A DNA stretch of 64,000 nucleotides from Plumapathes pennacea (Eukaryota > Cnidaria > Anthozoa > Antipatharia > Myriopathidae): contig OZ038467.1 in the NCBI GenBank assembly GCA_964036295.1, positions 23,130,170 to 23,194,169 of the forward strand, in the 5' to 3' direction. Under the pieces are notes generated by a model, which had not been told where the DNA came from, did not search any database, and saw nothing but the letters and a program-made list of their open reading frames with translations. Shown in pieces: positions 58,482-64,000 of this stretch. A program made the position numbers and the translations under genes. Positions within the stretch are counted from its first letter, which is position 1. The number at the start of each line of letters is the position of its first letter.

Positions 58482-58651
58482 AGTTCAAACAGCACTAGAA
58501 GTTTCTGCGTACAGAAGGATCCCAAGGAAGTTGAGGACACAAAGTTTGTGGATTTGGACTTCATCAAGAGTTTTTTAGCTGGAAAAACACTGTGGCCTTG
58601 GAATGAACTTTCGTTGTTTTTCGTTATGGAGCATTCACAAAATGGAGTCAG
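58482..58651 (+). CDS. Possible isolated internal exon
   Basis: 170 bases open in one frame (SSNSTRSFCVQKDPKEVED and on through LDFIKSFLAGKTLWPW), bounded by CTCTGCAG and by a GTTAGA donor. No partner exon or family was recognised. It could be a remnant of a decayed gene, like others in this window. Confidence 0.25.
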
Positions 58652-60191
58652 GTTAGAGAATTTCAGCATGTTATTGTGATGTAAGAGTTGATTTTGTTGT
58701 TTGGTTGAGTCTGTCCAAAATACTGTATGTTTACAGAGGTTATACCTGAGAGTATGTTGCTTTCCATTTGTTTACAATTTCTGTAGACAAACACCTTGCT
58801 TGAACAATTACTTGCACATTGCTTTAGTGAGGGGAATATAGACAGCCTGAAAATCAAACTTTAGGGTTTCACTGATTGTCAAATTTTCCATATGAAATTA
58901 TTAATTCTTTGAGTTAGAACATCATGGTTAGTGTAAAATATCTTTTGGCCACTTTTCATTGAGTTCTGATGTTGAGTTCTGAATTATTTTCCTTACAAGG
59001 GACGTGGCATCAAAATTATTCAGACTGAAGGGGGAGAGTATAAGGAGATTCTGCTGGCAGGGCAAAGTTCCAAAATAACCCACCCCACCCCACCAGATTT
59101 GTTTACCAATCTATTTATTCATAAGACTCATTTTACTAATAAAGCTTCAGTTTACTTGGTCTAAAAGTGCCATTGAGCTGTTCTGCGATTGATTTTGCTC
59201 TTCTGTCACATTGGCCAATTTCATCATGTGAGCAACAATTCGATAAAATTTTGTATTCCCTTTGCAATTATTGTATTCCCCAAGCTTAGTACAACTCTTT
59301 CAATTTTGTACATGCAGTATTAAATCAGTTTCTTATACACACGTTTAAAAATTGTTACCTTGGGCGTAGTAATAGACAAGTTTTTGTAGCTTATTAGGAA
59401 CTTAAAAAACATGCCTATTTAATCTACACAGTGAGTAATATATTAGACAACCCTATAGCGAGCGATGATTCACTAGAATATATTTTTAGAATAGTTGCTC
59501 TGTAGGCAGTGCCAACGAAAATATCAATTTTTATCATCCATTTCAAACATGGTATTCAGTCGTCATTGGTCCTTATTAAAAACATTCTCCATCGGCATCT
59601 GGATTTGCGTGCACGATGTGACGTAGTACTCGGTTCCAAGGTCCTCGTTAATACACTTCGTACTGGATCATTAGTCCTTTATTTCAGCAAGGCCCTGTCA
59701 AACCCAGAAGTTGTTAGTTTGATTGTACATTAAATCGATTCGGCCGAGCTTAGACATCATCACGCATTTGTTCGTCAAAACGTTTTCAAGATATATTTGC
59801 ATGCCTTTTACGGATTCGGAACTGAACTTCATCTTGTCTGGCACGGAGTCATGAGCCGGCCGTGTGTTCGCGTAAAGCAGCGGACTCCCGCGACAGTGAA
59901 AGGCAATCGGAACCTTGCGGAGGAAGGAACGCGACAATAAAATTTAAGAGTACATTATTTTAAAGCTATTCCAGAATAACACTATACGGAAAAGACGCAA
60001 GCTAGATGTGTTCTTTTGGGTGACATTCCTATTCCGATCATTCCGCCCCGAACTGTGGAATAAACAAAATCATTCCAAAACCGATTATGCCGCGTCCTAT
60101 AAACGCCTTGATAATCGCAAGTACAGTAGTATCGGTGAACTATTTGTACAAATCAATCCGTTGCGGATTGTTTTGTTTTATATTTTGGCTA
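58652..60191. other. No recognised feature
   Basis: AT-rich intergenic sequence. Weak similarity to the 32094 element is visible near 60010-60050 (TTCTTTTGGG, CCTATTCCGA), but the boundaries could not be set. Confidence 0.35.
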
Positions 60192-60671
60192 CTAATACTT
60201 ACAGGGATGTGAGTACGGTAGTGCGAGTACAATATTAAGGTACAACGACACTTGAATACGAACCTCCTCAATTTTCATCACTGAAGCAATTCCTGCAGAA
60301 TCTCGGTACTTGAGACGGCTGGTCGATTCACAGTCTTCCGCTGGAAAACGATACTGCTGGCTCATGCTCCCGACCTTGTTTGTCATTGGCTCCCACAATG
60401 CAAGAGACGGAGTTCTCCCAATCCTGCCATATAACATCACGTGATCAGAATGCGTCATAGGATTGTGCAGTGCTGATTGGTTTTCCATCCATGAGTGCTG
60501 GTTTTTCTGTTTTGGCTGTTCATGTGAACGTGTCGAGTCTTTCGTAAAACTGCACCGTGGCTTTTTTGACTCCTGTGCGAGGCTGTACTTGAGAGTGGAC
60601 TGAACTCGTTCTTGTTGGATAAATCTTTGTTCTTCCCAGTTTAACTGCCTTTGGCTTTTGTGGTAGCACAT
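60192..60671 (-). CDS. Hypothetical 159-aa polar ORF
   Basis: The longest frame of this region, starting at ATG 60671. It is Gln/Ser/Arg-rich, with no domain, signal peptide or membrane segment. A weak donor (GAGGAG then GTTCGT) near 60264 would end it after KIEE as a first exon. It could equally be chance; nothing else supports it. Confidence 0.25.
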   Translation of the reverse strand: MCYHKSQRQLNWEEQRFIQQERVQSTLKYSLAQESKKPRCSFTKDSTRSHEQPKQKNQHSWMENQSALHNPMTHSDHVMLYGRIGRTPSLALWEPMTNKVGSMSQQYRFPAEDCESTSRLKYRDSAGIASVMKIEEVRIQVSLYLNIVLALPYSHPCKY

Positions 60672-61459
60672 TATGCTTTCCTTCAGTATTAGGCCACATG
60701 ACGTCGAGGATCGTATTACAGACGCTTGTCATTTGATCATATGCGCTTCACCTTCTGCGCCTTGCCCGTCTGTCTGCATGCTTCAGACTTTGAACGGCAG
60801 GAGAATAAGGCGCGCACACTTGTATCTCCAACAATGAAACGGGGAAACATGGTTCAGAAAATAAGCCGAGATCTGCGCTTATACAACTTTCGTGAGGAGT
60901 TTTGGGTGGGCTTCTAACGTAGGTAGGTGGAATCACGTGGCTAAGTCGAAGCAATTCACAACAAACGGGACGTACACAGGCCAGACTCCTTCAATGATTT
61001 GAATGCATAATGGTAATCAGGACAAATAAACTGCATATACATTTTTTTGTCCTGATCGGTGGAACTTCGGAGCACCACAAATTGTTACTTTCAAGCTTTG
61101 AGTGGTTCTAGATTGTGAGCGATTTCACTATACTTCTCGCACGCGTCGCCGCCATGTTTCTATGTTCCTGATTACCCATCATGCATTAAAATCCGTGAAG
61201 GAGTCTATACACACAACCTGTTTGCAAACTACACGCAAAAACAAACAAAAAACACCTCAGAGAATTGTTAACAAGCATTGCAAAACATCCAATTTTATTT
61301 ACACTATACACACAGCTGATAAGATGAATCATTAGCTACTCATCAAAGGCTAGCATGTTTAATTATGTACAATAACGAAATAGTGCAAAGAAAAAAAATG
61401 CTGATTATTTTTTTGAACACAATACTCGTTACCTTGCTACAATGTATGCTGGTAACGAG
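60672..61459. other. No recognised feature
   Basis: Short ORFs only. The CpG-containing stretch around 60720-60900 and 61130-61170 (CACGCGTCGCCGCCATG) may be promoter sequence. Confidence 0.3.
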
Positions 61460-62225
61460 AAAATATTTTTCCGAAATATAAGCTGGTTTCCGTTTTCTTG
61501 AGACACGATGGTAATGTCGTTTAATCTCGACCAAAGAAAAAGCTAATCAATATATTAGCCTGGCAGTCAAAAAATTTGTCGTCTTGGGCTTCCTCCTGAA
61601 ACGGCAGAGTAAGAAGTCAAATTGACCGTCAGTAATAGCGGTAAAGTAGGACTAAGTCTGCAAGTTTGCTCCTGACCAAATTCTTCTTGACGTAAATTTA
61701 AAATTATTGGATGACTCAAAATTTTGACTACCGGGCCAATATCTTGATTAGCTTTTTTCTGAGAAAAAACTGATCAAGATATTGGCCCGGTAGTCAAAAT
61801 ATTCATCGTCTTGGGGTTCCTCCGTGAAACGGCAGAGTAAGAAGTCAAACTGACCGTCAGTAATAGCGGTAAAGTAGGACTAATTCAAAATGTCGGACGC
61901 AGCTAAGCCTGCAAGTTTACTCCTGACCAAATTCTTCTTGACGTAAATTTAAAACTATTGGATGACTAAAAATTTTGACTACCAGGCCAATATCCTGATT
62001 AGCTTTTATATGAGAAAAAACTGATCAAGATATTGGCCCGGTAGTCAAAATATTCATCGTCTTGGGGTTCTTCCGTGAAACGGCAGAGTAAGAAGTCAAA
62101 TTGACCGTCAGTAATAGCGGTAAAGTAGGACTAATTCAAAATGTCGGACGCAGCTAAGCCTGCAAGTTTACTCCTGACCAAATTCTTCTTGACATAAATT
62201 TAAAATTATTGGATGACTCAATAGC
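61460..62225. repeat. Tandem repeat of 230-250 bp with internal hairpins
   Basis: About three units share AAACGGCAGAGTAAGAAGTC, TGACCGTCAGTAATAGCGG, CTCCTGACCAAATTCTTCTT and ATTGGATGACT (the TGACCGTC landmark is at 61623, 61851 and 62102). Unit junctions carry a hairpin: TTTTGACTACCGGGCCAATA with its complement across a 30-bp loop. A shorter related block recurs at 62748-62890, between the duplicated exons of the minus-strand gene. Confidence 0.75.
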
Positions 62226-62516
62226 TAATCGTAAGTATATCTCTATTTTAGTGACCACTGAAATTTTTACACAGTGTGTTCTGATAATCTGAATGTACGA
62301 AAATCTCCCCGACCGCAGAAGAAGACGACCAAAGCGAAAACAACAAAAACAAACTAACTAAAAACAGAAGGAGGAAAACATGCGGAAATGAAAACAGATA
62401 AAAAATGAATGTAGGAGCCGAGCAAGAAGTGCAAGGGGACCACAAAGTGATAACGGATGAAAGGAGGTAGTAGTGATGCAAAAAATGCATAACTAAACAC
62501 AAACATATGACGTTAC

Positions 62517-63948
62517 CTCAGACACCACGTGATCAGAAGCTTGAGTGTCCTGAGCAAGGTCACCCAGTTGCGGCTCAACTTCGGGTTTGGAATGATGTGC
62601 AACTTCATTTTTCTGCCCATCGTTTACAACATCTTCACAATGGAACTGTTGCAGTACATTGTCATGTACGCCTTCTGGCTCGGGATCAGGATCGGCCACA
62701 TTCTCCTCCTGAAAAACAAAAGAAAACGGCCATAGAGCATGAATTTTCCGAAATATAAGTTGGTTTCCGTTTTCTTGAGGCACGATGGTAATGTCGTTTA
62801 ATCTCGACCAAAGAAAAAGCTAATCAAGATATTAGCTTGGCAGTCAAAAAATTCGTCGTCTTGGGCTTACTCCTGAAACGGCAGAGTAAGATTAATAAAT
62901 TTCCACAAAGTGATAACGGATGAAAGGAGATAGTGATGCAAAAAGTGCATAACTAAACACAAACATATGACGTTACCTCAGACACCACGTGATCAGAAGC
63001 TTGAGTGTCCTGAGCAAGGTCACCCAGTTGCGGCTCAACTTTAGGGTCGGCAATTTCATTTTTCCGCGCATCGTTTACAACATGTTTACATTTCTCATGC
63101 ACGCCTTGGGGCTCGGGTTCAGGGTCGGAGACATGCTCCTCCTGAAAAACATAAAACATCCAGAGAACGTCGATGTAAATGTTCTATGCATGTGTGTTCG
63201 CTTGAACAAACTTGGATAAGCCGGCTACATCTCGATTTTGTCTAAATGTCAATATTACTATTCTTACCCGTGCCAGACTTCGGTTTTGTTGAAGCTCCAA
63301 AAAGTTTGCCTCAACTTTTGCTGAACGTTTTACAAGTTGTTCTAGTTCCTCTGCATTTGCCGTCAGTTCGTCCTGTCGAGGCATACGTAACACATAATCA
63401 CATTCAACTCATGCACAACACGTGTTTGGCCCCTCTTTTTCTAAAATTCGCCCAGGTTCTTCACTTCAGGAGGATCCGACGGCAACGGACTCAAAACTAC
63501 AACCCTGGCCAAAAGTATGTGGGACACTCTGAAAAAATGCTATTTTTCAACATTATTCTTTTTTTAAAAAACGAAAGCGTTAACCTTCCCCCTCCCCCTC
63601 TCCCAAAGGGAGTGCACTTTAAGCACATTCAGTTAACAATGTCAGGGGGGAGGGGTGGGAAGAGGGAAAGTGTCATAATTTTTTGATCAAAGGCTTGTGT
63701 GTCCCACGACTTTTGGCCAGGATTGTCTCTGTAACGCGAGTTACTAAAATATGCCATCACTTCTAAAGGATTTTATGTATTGAAAACTTTGATCAGCCGG
63801 CTAGAACTCGGTTTTTTCTAATTGTCAAGATTACTATTCTTACCTGTGCCAGACTTCGGTTCCGTTCAACCTCCAAATAGATGGCCTCAACTTGTGTAAA
63901 ATGGTGCTCAAGTTGTTCTAGCTCCTCGGCTTTTGCCGTCAGTTCGTT
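62517..63948 (-). CDS. 3' part of a gene with tandemly duplicated exons
   Basis: Four minus-strand exons, all phase 0 with AG/GTAA-type splice sites. Two are 105-bp coiled-coil exons: 63948-63844 (NELTAKAEELEQLEHHF) and 63372-63268 (DELTANAEELEQLVKRS). Two are acidic exons: 63141-62977 (55 codons, EEHVSDPEPEPQGVHE) and 62708-62517 (64 codons, EENVADPDPEPEGVHD). The acidic pair share an identical 27-residue end with LGDLAQDTQASDHVVSE. The duplicated units include flanking intron (about 577 bp for the coiled-coil pair, about 460 bp for the acidic pair). The order along the gene is coil, coil, acidic, acidic. The 5' end lies beyond 64000 and no terminal exon was identified. The family was not recognised; likely a rod-like or scaffold protein. 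Confidence 0.6.
63503..63721. mobile_element. Tc1/mariner-like MITE
   Basis: Terminal inverted repeats CCTGGCCAAAAGTATGTGGG and the complement of CCTGGCCAAAAGTCGTGGG. It lies in the intron between the two coiled-coil exons. The interior has CCCCCTCCCCCTCTCCC against GGGGGGAGGGGTGGG, a further inverted pair. The CCTGGCCAAAAGT end is typical of Tc1-like elements. It is non-coding. Confidence 0.6.
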
Positions 63949-64000
63949 CTGTCGAGACACACGTAACATATAATCACATTCAACTCATGCACAACATGTG

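Noticed and set aside
62507..62758. Plus-strand ORFs over the duplicated exons
   Set aside because: Shadows of the minus-strand exons, which have matching splice sites and conserved protein repeats.

Overview
The window looks like nuclear DNA of a cnidarian, most likely an anthozoan such as a stony coral. It is AT-rich, has small exons with GT-AG introns, and is crowded with short non-autonomous transposons. It carries a DEATH-NACHT receptor of the kind amplified in corals and sea anemones. The species assignment is an inference; no sequence search was possible.

Layout. 1-4.3 kb: miniature transposons and two minisatellite arrays in opposite orientation. 4.3-10.5 kb: an old duplication that appears to have copied a promoter and first exon. 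10.5-18.9 kb: an intact 8-exon gene for a 779-residue DEATH-NACHT innate immune receptor, with a 545-bp palindrome in one intron. 18.9-24.2 kb: gene-free, with a decayed LINE on the minus strand. 24.2-27.4 kb: a 2.7-kb inverted-repeat element that appears to have landed in an 89-bp satellite unit. 27.46-32.03 kb: a broken PNPLA6/7 (neuropathy-target-esterase type) lysophospholipase gene. 32.1-35.1 kb: transposon fragments and a 1.6-kb palindrome. 35.97-41.97 kb: a broken CTR9 gene (PAF1 complex). 42.8-44.0 kb: minus-strand exons of an unrecognised Ala-rich protein. 45.02-48.55 kb: a complete RecQ-like helicase gene enclosed by very long terminal inverted repeats with a perfect 9-bp target duplication. 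50.6-54.1 kb: a minus-strand, three-exon gene for a 761-residue tyrosine recombinase with all catalytic residues visible (Crypton-like). 56.0-56.7 kb: two uroporphyrinogen-III synthase exons. 57.8-58.4 kb: a minisatellite. 61.5-64 kb: the end of a minus-strand gene with tandemly duplicated coiled-coil and acidic exons.

The strongest candidate for something new is the helicase-carrying element at 45022-48554: a RecQ-family gene inside a MULE-like or Merlin-like terminal-inverted-repeat transposon, lying about 2 kb from a tyrosine recombinase gene. The two adjacent multi-exon pseudogenes (PNPLA6/7 and CTR9) are also notable, because long intact ORFs elsewhere in the window argue against a generally high error rate.
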